A stretch of 5,398 nucleotides of DNA from an uncultured Bacteroidota bacterium. GTDB lineage: Bacteria; Bacteroidota; Bacteroidia; Chitinophagales; Chitinophagaceae. This document shows, piece by piece, positions 4,543 to 5,398 of the stretch; the first letter of the stretch is position 1, and every line of letters begins with the position of its first letter. The position numbers and the translations under genes were made by a program. The notes under the pieces were generated by a model. That model had not been told where the DNA came from. It did no database searches and saw only the letters and a program-made list of their open reading frames with translations. The stretch covers positions 1-5,398 of the forward strand of contig CAMLEX010000385.1 of the NCBI GenBank assembly GCA_946479055.1. The letters are read 5' to 3'.

Positions 4543-5398
4543 TTATCGGATGATGATCGAATCCTTATCCATTCTTGGTTGTTGCCCGCCTCTTAAAATA
4601 GTATTGCCCTGGAACTTCTGGCTCTGATCTATTTCCTGCAGGCCGGTGAGTTCGGCTTCATTGATCTGTTTGCTTTGCGCAAAGGCTGTGATAGCATTTT
4701 GATAAGTTACCATTTTTATATCTTCATCACTGATGCCTTTTTCTTTCATCAGCGCAGCTGTTTTAGGAACAGCCAGCGGATCGCTGATACCCCAATCAGC
4801 AGCGGAATTGATCATGATCCTTTCTGTTCCATATTGATTCACGATCTCTACCATCCGTTCATTACCCATTTTTGTAAAAGGATAAATAGTAAAGGCAGCC
4901 CAGAAGCCGCGATCCAGTACTTCTTTCACCGTTTCTTCATTGTTGTGATCAACGATGACGGTATAGGGGTCGAGGCCATGTTCAACAGCAATATCCATAC
5001 TGCGGGTGGTGCCTCTTTTTTTATCGCGGTGAGGCGTATGGATCTGTACCGGCAGTTCAGCTTCCTTTGCCAGTTCCAGTTGCAGGCGATAATATTTTTC
5101 TTCCGCCGCTGTCTGGTCATCAAAACCGATTTCGCCAATTCCAACGACACCTTCCTTATAAATAAAAAGCGGAAGTATTTCCATTACCTGTTCGGCCAAT
5201 GCTTCGTTATTCGCTTCACGGGAGTTGAGGCCGATGGTGCAATAATGTTTGATACCATATTGTGAAGCACGGAAACGTTCCCATCCTATCAGACTGCTGT
5301 AATAATCCCTGAAAGTAGCGACACCGGTACGCGGTTGTCCAAGCCAGAAAGCAGGTTCAATGAGTCCGACAATTCCGGCATCGGCCATAGCCTGGTAA
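4543..5398 (-). CDS. eboB: EboB, TatD-like metal-dependent hydrolase (5' partial)
   Basis: The frame is open to the right edge of the window, reading YQAMADAGIVGLIEPAFWLG; the methionine at 5386-5388 is internal, because EboB proteins begin with a further stretch that carries the first His-x-His metal motif. With residue numbers counted from that internal Met, the visible 281 residues include IEPAFWLGQPRTG (10-22), VVGIGEIGFD (81-90, metal-ligand Glu86), QIHTPHRDK (115-123, His117 and His120), VIVDHNNEET (144-153, Asp147 and His148) and INSAADWGISDPLAVP (193-208, with Asp198 as the likely catalytic Asp). These fit a TatD/amidohydrolase TIM barrel. TatD proteins are hydrolases, often of nucleic acids, but the substrate of EboB is not established. 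It ends at a TAA 10 bp before eboC. It is followed by the eboC, D, E, F order, which supports the assignment. Confidence 0.88.
   Translation of the reverse strand, partial: YQAMADAGIVGLIEPAFWLGQPRTGVATFRDYYSSLIGWERFRASQYGIKHYCTIGLNSREANNEALAEQVMEILPLFIYKEGVVGIGEIGFDDQTAAEEKYYRLQLELAKEAELPVQIHTPHRDKKRGTTRSMDIAVEHGLDPYTVIVDHNNEETVKEVLDRGFWAAFTIYPFTKMGNERMVEIVNQYGTERIMINSAADWGISDPLAVPKTAALMKEKGISDEDIKMVTYQNAITAFAQSKQINEAELTGLQEIDQSQKFQGNTILRGGQQPRMDKDSIIIR

Noticed and set aside
4168..4596. A 142-codon plus-strand open frame across the eboC-eboB junction
   Set aside because: Composition is that of antisense to a membrane protein, and it overlaps two firmly identified genes.
4675..5265. A 196-codon open frame on the plus strand, antisense to eboB
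   Set aside because: It lies entirely inside the well-supported eboB gene, its translation resembles no protein family, and its length follows from eboB codon use.

Overview
The window comes from a Bacteroidota genome, most likely a Chitinophagaceae-like member. The reasons are moderate AT-richness, genes without clear Shine-Dalgarno sequences, promoter-like sites of the Bacteroidota TTTG-N19-TAnnTTTG type, and protein sequences of the kind seen in that phylum. This placement is inference; no rRNA or marker gene is present.

The main content is an ebo gene cluster, all on the minus strand and read from right to left: eboB (TatD-like metal hydrolase, 5' end cut by the window, 4543-5398), eboC (UbiA-like membrane protein, 3636-4532, GTG start), eboD (3-dehydroquinate-synthase-like sugar phosphate cyclase, 1487-2665), eboE (TIM-barrel sugar isomerase/epimerase-like protein, 297-1511) and the first 16 codons of eboF (alkaline-phosphatase-superfamily protein, GTG start, 1-49). 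eboB and eboC are 10 bp apart and eboD and eboE overlap by 25 bp. eboA would be expected just right of the window and the rest of eboF just left. From other organisms the ebo genes are known in cyanobacteria, where they are linked to export of the scytonemin monomer to the periplasm, in Bacteroidota and other bacteria, and in some algal plastid genomes. The small molecule made or moved by the cluster is generally unknown.

The operon is broken between eboC and eboD by about 970 bp of non-ebo sequence. Its core, 2900-3549, is a compact element: an IS200-like/REP-associated (Y1, HUH-type) transposase gene, 3000-3445, flanked by two mirror-image arrays of three small hairpins. The paired copies show compensatory base changes, so the folds appear to be kept. 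A single missing base near 3228 frameshifts the transposase; restoring it gives a complete 148-residue Y1 protein with the HLH and Tyr/Gln motifs. Left of the element (2666-2899) is unassigned sequence holding a possible degraded coding remnant and a candidate promoter for eboDE.

The 247-bp gap between eboE and eboF (50-296) is also not empty. It holds an exact TTTG-N19-TAAGTTTG promoter pointing at eboF, then a large 26-bp-arm imperfect hairpin built of CACAAAG words, then AT-rich TAAAGTTTA repeats. eboF may therefore be transcribed separately with a structured leader. The cluster could be split into three units: eboBC, eboDE and eboF.
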